This document shows positions 6,860 to 14,334 of a DNA stretch of 64,000 bases, piece by piece (within the stretch, counting starts at the first letter, position 1; every line of letters begins with the position of its first letter). Location: contig CAJXQI010000001.1 of NCBI GenBank assembly GCA_913058395.1, positions 62,001-126,000 on the forward strand, in the 5' to 3' direction. The notes beneath the pieces are model-generated. The model was not told where the DNA came from. It searched no databases and saw nothing but the letters and a program-made list of their open reading frames with translations. A program made the position numbers and the translations under genes. The stretch comes from an uncultured Colwellia sp. Lineage in GTDB: Bacteria > Pseudomonadota > Gammaproteobacteria > Enterobacterales > Alteromonadaceae.

Positions 6860-6979
6860 ATGCCAAGCTTAACCATGTTATTTACCCTATTTATGTTACC
6901 CGGTGTTTGTATGCTGGCGACGTCTTTTGTTGTCGCGCGTTTAGAGCAAGGGAAAAAGTCTATATTGTCTCAAGGTTAG
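6860..6979 (+). CDS. 39-residue membrane microprotein in the pspG position
   Basis: ATG at 6860 with AAGGA nine bases upstream. The product is a single hydrophobic segment (residues 4-26: LTMLFTLFMLPGVCMLATSF) and a charged tail RLEQGKKS. In E. coli the gene after dusA is pspG, an inner-membrane phage-shock effector under sigma54 control. Here the ORF after dusA also has a sigma54 promoter, so a role in the Psp response is likely by position and promoter. E. coli PspG has about 80 residues and no clear alignment is visible, so this is either a strongly reduced version or an unrelated replacement. Confidence 0.55.
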   Translation: MPSLTMLFTLFMLPGVCMLATSFVVARLEQGKKSILSQG

Positions 6980-7212
6980 TATCGCAGATTCTGATACAAC
7001 CTTGGGTTTCACCAAACTACAAAGCCAATTGATAGGTTAATTGCTACTTAAATACTTTTGCTTTTAACTTGCTAACTCCTACTATTTTTCATTGTCAGGC
7101 TTTTTGTCTGATTTCTTGCCACTTACGTGGAAAATTCTCAAGTGTAAACGCTGTACTTTACGATTAATCTCAGCTAATTTTGCTAAATGTTAATTAGTAA
7201 ACTCCTCAGCAT

Positions 7213-8103
7213 ATGATTTATTTTCAACAGTTAATTTCTTGTACCGATTTACATGCCATTTTGGACTGTAAAGATCTTGTGGTGCTAGATGCCAGTATTC
7301 CCCCTGTAGGAAAAATGAAAGCACCTATGCATAGCTGGCCTGAGCATTGTATTGTGAAGGCTCGCCGCTTTGACCTAAACCAAGACTTTTCTGATCTTGA
7401 TAGTGACATGCCGCACACTATGCCATGTGCTGCGCACTTTGAACGTGCCGCGCAAGCCCTGGGTATTAACCAACAAAGCCAGATTGTAATTTATGATGAC
7501 CTTGGATTATTTTCGGCGGCAAGAGCTTGGTATATGTTTCGAGCGATGGGGCATAAAAATGTTGCGGTATTAGATGGTGGCTTGCCTTATTGGCTGTCGT
7601 TGAATAAGCCAGTAACTAGCGCTGGTGCTGATGGGAATACCGATGGCCTTGCAAAAGGTAATGCTAAAAGTAATGTGAAAGGCGACTTTGTTGCTAATGT
7701 GCAGGAGAATTACTTTTGTGATTGGCGCGAGGTTGAGCAGCAAATAGATGAGCAGCAAGAAGTCATTTTAGACGCTAGAGCTAATGATCGTTTCCGAGGT
7801 ATTGTTGACGAGCCGCGTGCAGGCGTGCGCAGTGGACATATTCCAAGTTCAAAAAACTTGCCTTTCGGCGAGTTATTCGATGTTTCCAATCATGGTTTGT
7901 TTAAGTCGGCAGATGAACTGACTAAAGTTTTTCAACAGTTAAATACCGCAAATAAGCCGATGGTTATGAGCTGTGGCTCAGGTGTTACGGCTTGTATCTT
8001 AGCTTTGGCAGCCGATATAAGTGGTTTAGAACATGTTCGTGTTTATGACGGCTCCTGGAGTGAGTGGGGAGCATTGCCGCATACACAAGTTGAAAAAGGC
8101 TAG
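7213..8103 (+). CDS. sseA: 3-mercaptopyruvate sulfurtransferase (rhodanese family)
   Basis: 296 residues in two rhodanese domains. The inactive N-terminal domain has LVVLDASIPP, IVIYDD, ARAWYMFRAMGH and VLDGGLPYW. The catalytic C-terminal domain has ILDARANDRFRG, RSGHIPSSKNLPF and CGSGVTA with nucleophile Cys254. A loop CGSGVT, rather than CRKGVT, marks mercaptopyruvate sulfurtransferases over thiosulfate sulfurtransferases. It moves sulfur from mercaptopyruvate to thiol acceptors in the cytoplasm. An insert of low-complexity repeats (NTDGLAKGNAKSNVKG, about 140-155) lies between the domains. It sits between the two sigma54-controlled units. Confidence 0.85.
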   Translation: MIYFQQLISCTDLHAILDCKDLVVLDASIPPVGKMKAPMHSWPEHCIVKARRFDLNQDFSDLDSDMPHTMPCAAHFERAAQALGINQQSQIVIYDDLGLFSAARAWYMFRAMGHKNVAVLDGGLPYWLSLNKPVTSAGADGNTDGLAKGNAKSNVKGDFVANVQENYFCDWREVEQQIDEQQEVILDARANDRFRGIVDEPRAGVRSGHIPSSKNLPFGELFDVSNHGLFKSADELTKVFQQLNTANKPMVMSCGSGVTACILALAADISGLEHVRVYDGSWSEWGALPHTQVEKG

Positions 8104-8427
8104 TTAAGGTTATTTAGCCACAAGCTTGCTATTCGTATTATGGCAGTTAGCGCTGCCACTTTTATTCTTGCTTTTACTCTTACTTTTTATCGGCAATTTT
8201 TATCACTACTATTTTATTTTTACGGCTAAAAACATTCATCCTCATTGTTGTTACCTGTCTTTCGAAAACCTCCAATTAAATAATCAAATATCTGTTGGTC
8301 AATTTCACTAACTAATGTGTTTATATTGACCACTTTATCGTGTGACATATTATGTCTTGAAATTCCGTGTCTCTCGTGGTTTTTTATAAATATATAAATA
8401 ACAGTTACTTAAAAAGTTTTTATCAGT
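8104..8427. other. Intergenic region before the psp operon
   Basis: No convincing gene: a 61-codon leucine-rich frame at 8126 lacks a ribosome site and looks like chance. The AT-rich stretch 8340-8425 is where PspF and IHF sites would be expected upstream of a sigma54 promoter, but no clear operator was recognised. pspF itself is not here. Confidence 0.4.
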
Positions 8428-8443
8428 TGGCACAGCACTTGTA
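8428..8443 (+). promoter_or_regulatory. Sigma54 promoter of the psp operon
   Basis: TGGCACAGCACTTGTA has the -24 TGGCAC and -12 TTG at exact sigma54 spacing and the same final TTGTA as 6772-6787. It lies 73 bases before the first gene of the psp cluster. An enhancer-binding protein of the PspF type is implied. Confidence 0.8.
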
Positions 8444-8515
8444 ATAGTAATATCAGAAATCAACAAGAAAGGTTAATCGTTAACTTTTCATGTTACTGAC
8501 ATAAGGATATCAATA

Positions 8516-8809
8516 ATGAAACTTTTACCAAGTAAACAAGCTTTAAGCACCGTTTTATTATCTTGTACGTTGCTATTTACTTTTAACGCTTCAGCAGAAG
8601 AAGCATCTTTAGAACGTAGTTTAGCAGCAACAATACAGGCACAGGGACAAAAGGCCGCACATGATTTATCAGCGGAACTATCAAATTCTATTAAGGCTGA
8701 GTTAAATCGTTTTTCACTACGCTATACAACCGTGAAGCCACAAGAAGTAGCGGTAGTGTCAAAGCAATCTAAATTACGTCAACAAAAACAACAAACTTCA
8801 GAAGAGTAA
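8516..8809 (+). CDS. Exported helical protein, first gene of the psp operon
   Basis: 97 residues. A signal peptide (SKQALSTVLLSCTLLFTFNASA) is followed by a charged helical domain (LERSLAATIQAQGQKAAHDLSAELSNSIKAEL) and a Gln/Lys-rich tail. The ATG follows AAGGAT. It lies 13 bases before pspA and behind the sigma54 promoter, so it should be induced with pspA. No standard Psp component matches; PspE is also exported but is a rhodanese, which this is not. A periplasmic partner or sensor of the Psp system is a reasonable inference. Confidence 0.65.
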   Translation: MKLLPSKQALSTVLLSCTLLFTFNASAEEASLERSLAATIQAQGQKAAHDLSAELSNSIKAELNRFSLRYTTVKPQEVAVVSKQSKLRQQKQQTSEE

Positions 8810-8822
8810 CAGGAGAAATACC

Positions 8823-9485
8823 ATGGGCATGTTTTCACGATTCACAGATATTATTAACGCGAACATTAATTCAATGTTAGACAAGGCTGAAAATCCAGAG
8901 AAGATGATCAAGTTGATCATTCAGGAAATGGAAGAAACGTTAGTTGAAGTTCGTTCAACAGCCGCTAAACATATTGCAGAAAAGAAAACGGTAATGCGCA
9001 ATATTCGCGATATGGAAAGTCGTGTTACTAATTGGCAGCAAAAAGCCGAACTTGCCTTAACCAAGGGCCGTGAAGATTTAGCAAAAGCTGCCTTAGTTGA
9101 AAAACAAAGTTGTGCCCAAAAGCTTGCCGAGTTTAATGAAGAGCTAAGCCAGTTTGACGAATATTTAACAGCAGTGCAGCAAGACGGCCAACGTTTGCAA
9201 GAAAAGCTTTCTGAAGCCAAGCGTAAACAAGAAGCTTACCGAGTTCGTCAGCAGTCTGCAGAAGTTCGTTTAAAAGTTCGCGAAAAAGCAGCGGTGCATA
9301 ATATTGATGAAGCCATTAGTAAGTTTGAGCGCTACCAGCAGAAGATTGACCGTGTTGAAGCGGAAGTTGAAGCCTACGATATGACATCAGCGAAAGACTT
9401 GAATAGCCAGTTTCGAGAGCTTGAAAACGATGAAAACATCGAACAAGAGCTTGAACAACTTAAGAAAAAAGTTGTTAACGGTTAA
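8823..9485 (+). CDS. pspA: Phage shock protein A
   Basis: 220 residues, nearly the E. coli length (222). PspA is the ESCRT-III-like membrane-stabilising effector and negative regulator of PspF. Marks: the N-terminal amphipathic helix MGMFSRFTDIINANINSM, then DKAENPEKMIKLIIQEMEETLVEVR, and a continuous coiled coil to about residue 185. AGGAG lies seven bases before the ATG. Confidence 0.93.
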   Translation: MGMFSRFTDIINANINSMLDKAENPEKMIKLIIQEMEETLVEVRSTAAKHIAEKKTVMRNIRDMESRVTNWQQKAELALTKGREDLAKAALVEKQSCAQKLAEFNEELSQFDEYLTAVQQDGQRLQEKLSEAKRKQEAYRVRQQSAEVRLKVREKAAVHNIDEAISKFERYQQKIDRVEAEVEAYDMTSAKDLNSQFRELENDENIEQELEQLKKKVVNG

Positions 9486-9505
9486 TAAAGCGTAGAGGTA
9501 TTAGT

Positions 9506-9640
9506 GTGGCATCTTCATTGTGGTTAATTGCTGGTGTTATGTTTATAACGCCGGTAGTTAGCTTCTTTATCGGCGCCGGGCTGTTAGTTTTTTTAAAGTT
9601 AATGTTCAAGAAGCCAAAGTTGGACATGAGGAGTAAATAA
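9506..9640 (+). CDS. Small PspB-position membrane protein (44 residues)
   Basis: GTG start at 9506, with a purine-rich site (GAGG) upstream; stop TAA at 9638-9640 overlaps the pspC ATG by one base, so translation is probably coupled. The product has one membrane segment (SSLWLIAGVMFITPVVSFF and the following hydrophobic residues) and a short basic tail KLMFKKPKLDMRSK. It occupies the pspB position but is much shorter than E. coli PspB (about 74 residues) and lacks the cytoplasmic coiled coil PspB uses to pull PspA off PspF. Homology to PspB is not evident from sequence. Confidence 0.6.
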   Translation: MASSLWLIAGVMFITPVVSFFIGAGLLVFLKLMFKKPKLDMRSK

Positions 9641-9861
9641 TGAGTTTTAATCGCGAATATTCAGTTAATAAAACCTTAACTAAAGACCTAGTTCATAAAA
9701 AGTTATCTGGTGTGTGTGGTGGTATTGCTAAGCATTACAATGTGCCTCGTATTGCGGTTAGAGTTGGCGCTATTGCTGCGTTGCTAGTTTTCCCTGTTGC
9801 AACTGGTGTTGCTTACTTAGTGGCTACGTTATTAATACCTAATAAAACTCGTCGCCTTTAA
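9640..9861 (+). CDS. pspC: PspC-domain membrane protein
   Basis: 73 residues consisting almost only of the PspC domain: LVHKKLSGVCGGIAKHYNVP, then VRVGAIAALLVFPVATGVAYLVATLLIP. Shorter than E. coli PspC (119); the C-terminal leucine-zipper part that contacts PspA is missing. It overlaps the preceding ORF by one base. In the family, PspC senses envelope stress and recruits PspA. Confidence 0.88.
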   Translation: MSFNREYSVNKTLTKDLVHKKLSGVCGGIAKHYNVPRIAVRVGAIAALLVFPVATGVAYLVATLLIPNKTRRL

Positions 9862-9933
9862 GGTGTTTAGGGTAGTGAAGCACTAAGTTTATAAGTAGCT
9901 TATTAAGCGCTTTTGTATGAAAAGGAGAACACT

Positions 9934-10272
9934 ATGACTTTTTTTAAGTCTTTGTTTTTAGCAATTTTTGCCACCATGTTCTTAACTTACGTGTTGGGTG
10001 TTAGCTTGATTGAATTACTTGATGTTGATATCTATATGGGCGAGAGGTTAATTGAACCTTTAAAGGCAATTAGTATCTCAGCACTAGTTGTCGTTTTATT
10101 AGTTTTGGTTGCTTTAGCGATAGCGATGAGCGTATTTGGTTCGTTAATTTTTGTTGCTATGTTGCTGCTAGGTGGCGGTGCAATGCTATTGGTAGGTGTT
10201 TTTTGGCCTATCATATTGGTAGCAATCGTTATTTGGTTGGTTACCCGAGATAAAAGAGCCGTACAATATTAA
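9934..10272 (+). CDS. Psp-operon membrane protein, PspG-like C-terminal half
   Basis: ATG at 9934 with AAGGAG at 9922-9927; an in-frame TTG at 9913 would include that site and is rejected. 112 residues with three membrane segments (about 3-22, 47-68 and 70-104). The end GGGAMLLVGVFWPIILVAI followed by VIWLVTRDK recalls PspG, which ends in GG.....LLPWLLLAIAVVWVIK; this is a by-eye likeness only. It probably ends the psp transcript, though no terminator is visible before the TPR gene at 10313. Confidence 0.6.
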   Translation: MTFFKSLFLAIFATMFLTYVLGVSLIELLDVDIYMGERLIEPLKAISISALVVVLLVLVALAIAMSVFGSLIFVAMLLLGGGAMLLVGVFWPIILVAIVIWLVTRDKRAVQY

Positions 10273-10312
10273 CCAGAGTAAATTTGAGCATAATAAAAAA
10301 ACAGGAAGTTAA

Positions 10313-11302
10313 ATGAAGAAGAAATTAATTGCACTAGCACTTTTTACCTCAATTAGTATGGCAAGTCATGCCGATATTACGTCGGTGAAAAAAGTATTTA
10401 AAGCGAACGACACGGCATTAGCTGAACAAGCATTTAGTACCCTAACGGCAGATGAAAAAGCGAGTGTTGACGGACAAATACTTGTAGGGCGTCTATTAAT
10501 TGCAAAAGATGAAACAGAAGATGCTTTTGACTATTTTGAAGATATGCTTGAGCAGCATTCAAACAATGTTGATGTGAACTATTACTTGGGCGTTAGCGCA
10601 GTGATTATGGCGCAAAAAGCCAGTATTTTTTCAAAACTTGGCTATGCGAAAGATTTCATTAAAGCGATGGAAAGAACGGTTGAATTAAGACCTGATCATC
10701 AAGACGCACTTAATACCTTAATTGGCTTTCATTTAAATGCCCCAAGCATTGCTGGTGGTGATACAGAGGAAGCCTTAGTTTATGCTAAACAGTTGCAAAA
10801 ATATGATGCGGAGCAAGGTTATAGCCAAATTGCTAACGTTTATTGGAAAACTGAAAAGCCTGAACTTGCGAAACAAACTATGGCTGAAGGTTTTGAAAAG
10901 TTCCCTGAAAGCGGCACTTTGTATTTTACCCGTGCGATGGAAAATATTGCCAGTGAAGCTTGGGATAAAGCGAGAACAGATTTAACCTTTGCTGCTCAGT
11001 TTGCCAAAGATGATGAGAAAAAAGGGCAAGCTTTGTATCAACAAGGTAAGGTTTCGGTAAAGTCAGGTGAAGAAGCCGCATTAGGTATTAATGCCTTAAC
11101 ACAGGCATTGCCTTTAGCTGAAAAGCAATACCAACCTTGGGTGAGGTATCGCTTAGCGCAGTTGTATATTGAAGAGAAAGAGTTAACAAAAGCAACTGAC
11201 TTTATTGCTCAAATAGATATTAGTGAAGATGAAGAGTTAGAAGATAAAGTTAAAAAATTAAAAAAGAAGCTTAAAAAGCAATTAAAAAAACGTGTTGGTT
11301 AA
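10313..11302 (+). CDS. Exported TPR-repeat protein
   Basis: 329 residues. The signal peptide ends at SHA-DITS. TPR-like helical pairs follow (DAFDYFEDMLEQHSNNVDVNYYLG; AMERTVELRPDHQDALN; LAKQTMAEGFEKFPESGTLYFTRA). The C-terminus is a very basic helix of Lys/Leu repeats (KVKKLKKKLKKQLKKRVG). It probably acts as a periplasmic scaffold, and the basic tail could touch membrane or nucleic acid. It starts 40 bases after the last psp gene with no terminator between, so it may be co-transcribed under stress. It ends before the terminator at 11377. Confidence 0.7.
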   Translation: MKKKLIALALFTSISMASHADITSVKKVFKANDTALAEQAFSTLTADEKASVDGQILVGRLLIAKDETEDAFDYFEDMLEQHSNNVDVNYYLGVSAVIMAQKASIFSKLGYAKDFIKAMERTVELRPDHQDALNTLIGFHLNAPSIAGGDTEEALVYAKQLQKYDAEQGYSQIANVYWKTEKPELAKQTMAEGFEKFPESGTLYFTRAMENIASEAWDKARTDLTFAAQFAKDDEKKGQALYQQGKVSVKSGEEAALGINALTQALPLAEKQYQPWVRYRLAQLYIEEKELTKATDFIAQIDISEDEELEDKVKKLKKKLKKQLKKRVG

Positions 11303-11376
11303 GTCGTTCTTAAAATAAGTTGTTGCGGTCGATTATTTGTTCCGCTCTACGGTATATTGACGGTTTTTAATGGGAG

Positions 11377-11405
11377 GCCAGCGGCTTAAGCTTCTGGCTT
11401 TTTTT
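11377..11405 (+). terminator. Rho-independent terminator
   Basis: GCCAGCGGCTTAAGCTTCTGGC folds into a stem with one internal mismatch pair, followed by seven T. It closes the TPR gene and probably the whole psp transcript. Confidence 0.8.
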
Positions 11406-11557
11406 GTACACTTATTTTATGTTTTTATTGCCTTTAATGGGCGTACAAAGAACGGCATTTTTCTCATTTGAATTAATTAAGTTATCCATTTTCTTCCAGC
11501 TTAGTTACAATGGTGTTGAAGAATCATAATATGAATAAAAGGGATGTATAACAGCTT

Positions 11558-12028
11558 ATGAGGAATGTATTTGCACCAGTACTTACACTGGTATTATTAA
11601 TTTGTAGTGTTCTTGTTAATAGTGTTTTTGCGAATGAGAGCAACGGTATGGTCGTTGAAAATAGTTATGCGCGAGAAAGTATTCCCGGCACAACAATTTC
11701 ATCTGCCTATATGACATTAAATAATGTTTCTAAAAATAATTTACGACTGATTGCCGCATCAAGTTCGGTAAGTGATCGCGTAGAAATTCACGAGCACACC
11801 ATGGAAAATGGTTTAATGAAAATGCGTCAGCGTGAATATGTAGAAATATTAGCTAAAGACAGCACAGTATTTCAGCCATCAGGTTTTCATTTGATGATTT
11901 TTGATTTAAAACAACCACTAAAAGCTAAAGAAAATATTAAGATAACGTTGCATTTCGACGACGAGTCGAGCATTGATGTGAATTATCTGGTCAAAGGTCT
12001 TAAGCAGAAGAAACATCACCATCATTAG
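11558..12028 (+). CDS. Periplasmic copper chaperone, PCu(A)C family
   Basis: 156 residues. A signal peptide ends around VFA-NESN. The PCu(A)C copper site is present: HEHTMENGLMKM followed at the usual distance by GFHLMIFDL, i.e. the H(M)x10M...HxM arrangement. The family carries Cu(I) to cytochrome oxidase CuA or related sites. The chain ends in HHHH, a natural metal-binding tail seen in some members. It is nine bases before the DUF2333 gene, so both are probably co-transcribed. Confidence 0.85.
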   Translation: MRNVFAPVLTLVLLICSVLVNSVFANESNGMVVENSYARESIPGTTISSAYMTLNNVSKNNLRLIAASSSVSDRVEIHEHTMENGLMKMRQREYVEILAKDSTVFQPSGFHLMIFDLKQPLKAKENIKITLHFDDESSIDVNYLVKGLKQKKHHHH

Positions 12029-12037
12029 GAGTAAAAT

Positions 12038-13030
12038 ATGAGTGTTAATATTTCGACAAAAGCAGTTGTGTCTGCGTTCGCTGGTATTTTTATATTTCTA
12101 TATTTCCTCGGTGTTTATTGGAGCTTTGAACCAGACCAATTAGATATTCGTGCTGAAGTAACAAAAGCGGCGACGGCTGAAAATGTAGCACCAGTGGTTG
12201 GTTATACAACGACAACGGCATTGATTCGAGTGACTGAAACATTGTTAAATAAACCGGGCGGTTATTTAGCAAATGATGCTATTCCACCATCAGTGTTATT
12301 AGACAACATTCCTGCATGGGAATTTGGCGCACTGGAAATGGTTAGGGATATGGCGTTGGTAATGCGTCAAGAGTTTAGTCGTTCACAGTCTCAGTCAGCT
12401 GAAAATAAGAATTTAAAAGTCGCACAACCACAATTTAATATTGACCACACTAGTTGGGCGATTCCAAGTGCCGAAGGACAATATCAAAAAGCTATTGATG
12501 AACTTTATGCTTACCGCACGGCGTTAACTCAGGTAAATAATCAATCAGCACAGTTTTATGCTCGTTCAGACAATTTACGTGGTTGGATTCAAGAAGCAAC
12601 AAAACGCTTAGGTAGTTATTCACAACGTTTAAGCGCCAGCGTTGGCCGTGAGCAGATTAATGTTGATCTTGCTGGTGATAGTGTTGCGCAGCAGTCTACA
12701 AACACCGCTTCTAGCATGCAAATAAAAACTAGCTGGTGGGCAATTGATAATGAGTTTTATGAAGCTCGTGGCGCTTGTTGGGCTTTATTACATTTCTTAA
12801 AAGCAATAGAAATAGATTTTAATGACGTTTTAGAAAAGAAAAATGCTAAAGTTAGTGTTCAACAGATTATTAGAGAATTAGAAGCCAGCCAAGAGCCAAT
12901 TTGGAGCCCAATGGTTTTAAATGGTGACGGTTTCGGTATGTTAGCCAATCATTCTTTAGTAATGGCAAATTATATATCACGTGCAAATGCTGCACTGATT
13001 GATTTAAACGACTTATTAAGTCAAGGGTAA
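12038..13030 (+). CDS. DUF2333 inner-membrane protein
   Basis: 330 residues with one N-terminal membrane anchor (VVSAFAGIFIFLYFLGVYWSF) and a large periplasmic domain. GYTTTTALIRVTETLLNKPGGYL and WEFGALEMVRDMALVMRQEFSRSQSQS are the pattern I associate with DUF2333, a gammaproteobacterial family of unknown function. GAG site (AGGAG) before the ATG. It is followed four bases later by the TIGR04219 barrel gene, and the pairing suggests a shared envelope role. Confidence 0.75.
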   Translation: MSVNISTKAVVSAFAGIFIFLYFLGVYWSFEPDQLDIRAEVTKAATAENVAPVVGYTTTTALIRVTETLLNKPGGYLANDAIPPSVLLDNIPAWEFGALEMVRDMALVMRQEFSRSQSQSAENKNLKVAQPQFNIDHTSWAIPSAEGQYQKAIDELYAYRTALTQVNNQSAQFYARSDNLRGWIQEATKRLGSYSQRLSASVGREQINVDLAGDSVAQQSTNTASSMQIKTSWWAIDNEFYEARGACWALLHFLKAIEIDFNDVLEKKNAKVSVQQIIRELEASQEPIWSPMVLNGDGFGMLANHSLVMANYISRANAALIDLNDLLSQG

Positions 13031-13034
13031 AAAA

Positions 13035-13802
13035 ATGAAAAAAATTGCGTTAGCGGCAGCACTTGCCACAGTTTTATCAACCAATGTACAAGCTGATGCC
13101 TTAGGCATTTATTTAGGTGGCCAAGTATGGGACAACCAAGCTTCAGGCACATTTGGTGACGGTAGCTCATTAGTTGATTTTAACTTAATAGATGAAAAGC
13201 AAAATAGCTTTTTTGTTGCTTTTGAACATCCACTACCATTAATTCCAAACGCTCGTATTGCTTCTACGTCATTAGAAACTAACGGTATGACTACTCTTGA
13301 TACTGACTTTGATTTTGATGATGAGACTTTCCTTAACGGTGCTGATGTTAATGCTGACTTCGATGTAAGCTATGTTGATTACACGTTATATTATGAATTA
13401 TTTGATAATGATTTATTATCATTTGATTTTGGTATTACTGCGCGTGATTTTGATGGTGACGTTACAGTATCAACACAGGTGACAACAAGCTCTGGCACAG
13501 TATCACAATCCGATACTATTGCGGTGACTGATGTTGTACCTATGCTATACGTTGCCACTAACGTAGGCTTACCACTAACAGGCTTAAACTTATACGCACA
13601 AGGTAACTTTTTATCATTTGATGACCATACACTTTACGACTATGAAGTTGGCGTAAGCTATGAACTTGTCGACAACATGTTAATCGATGTGAATGTTAAT
13701 GCTGGTTATCGTGCAGTTAAGTTAGAACTAGAAGACTTAAATGACTTATACACTAACATCGAATTTGACGGTGTATTTGTTGGTACAACAATACACTTCT
13801 AA
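13035..13802 (+). CDS. TIGR04219-type outer-membrane beta-barrel protein
   Basis: 255 residues. A signal peptide ends at VQA-DALG. Acidic loop-rich barrel strands follow (DALGIYLGGQVWDNQASGTF; FFVAFEHPLPLIPNARI; VSYVDYTLYYELFDNDLLSF) and the last residue is Phe. The opening lines and spacing match the TIGR04219 family common in Alteromonadales and Vibrionales. It ends the cluster; a terminator follows at 13826. Confidence 0.8.
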   Translation: MKKIALAAALATVLSTNVQADALGIYLGGQVWDNQASGTFGDGSSLVDFNLIDEKQNSFFVAFEHPLPLIPNARIASTSLETNGMTTLDTDFDFDDETFLNGADVNADFDVSYVDYTLYYELFDNDLLSFDFGITARDFDGDVTVSTQVTTSSGTVSQSDTIAVTDVVPMLYVATNVGLPLTGLNLYAQGNFLSFDDHTLYDYEVGVSYELVDNMLIDVNVNAGYRAVKLELEDLNDLYTNIEFDGVFVGTTIHF

Positions 13803-13825
13803 ACTTTAACGTTATCGTTTTGTGC

Positions 13826-13859
13826 AAAGCAGGGCTGAGTAATCAGACCTGCTTTTTTA
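13826..13859 (+). terminator. Rho-independent terminator
   Basis: AAAGCAGG pairs with CCTGCTTT around an inner CTGA-gtaa-TCAG stem, followed by a T run. It ends the PCuAC-DUF2333-TIGR04219 transcript. Confidence 0.85.
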
Positions 13860-14266
13860 TTGCCCGCGTCTTTATCTATATTTTTATAAAGCCTCAACCC
13901 TATCTAGTTCACATCATAATTAACAGGCAGCTAATGTTCATTACAAATCCTATATTCCCTTAGACAATAATTAAATGGCTATCGAAGTATTTATGCACCC
14001 AATAGTGAGCTATGCGGTACATATGAAACACAGATAGAGGCTTATATAACGTTATGGCTGATACGCTACTTAAATAGTGTTTAGGCTATGTAGGTGAAGG
14101 GAGGTGCTGATACTTGTACTCTTATTTTTAACAAAGTGAATTTAATGTCTTTCAAATTTATTATGAAAATGAATAGCGGGTATCGCATTCTAATCAATAC
14201 TCTTATCTTAAACACAACGTTTTAGTTCTGCACTGCGTGGGAGGAAGGTTGTTATTAAAATGGGCA
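13860..14266. other. Gene-free interval between convergent units
   Basis: About 400 bases without a supportable ORF on either strand and without an evident RNA structure. It lies between the terminator of the barrel gene and the terminator of the minus-strand subtilase. No repeat or mobile-element trace was recognised. Confidence 0.4.
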
Positions 14267-14301
14267 ATAAAAAAGCCATCAACATATTGTTGATGGCTTT
14301 T
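14267..14301 (-). terminator. Terminator of the subtilase gene
   Basis: AAAAGCCATCAACA pairs perfectly with TGTTGATGGCTTTT around a TAT loop. Read on the minus strand the stem is followed by a T run. It lies 34 bases beyond the stop at 14335. Confidence 0.85.
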
Positions 14302-14334
14302 GAAGTTAGGTTATGAGAAACCTAAACTATGATA

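Noticed and set aside
8126-8311. 61-codon leucine-rich ORF after sseA
   Set aside because: No ribosome site; composition follows a T-rich stretch and the second half is not membrane-like. Probably chance.
12011-12025. C-terminal HHHH of the PCu(A)C protein as a cloning tag
   Set aside because: The neighbouring sequence is natural, and His-rich tails are known in copper chaperones.
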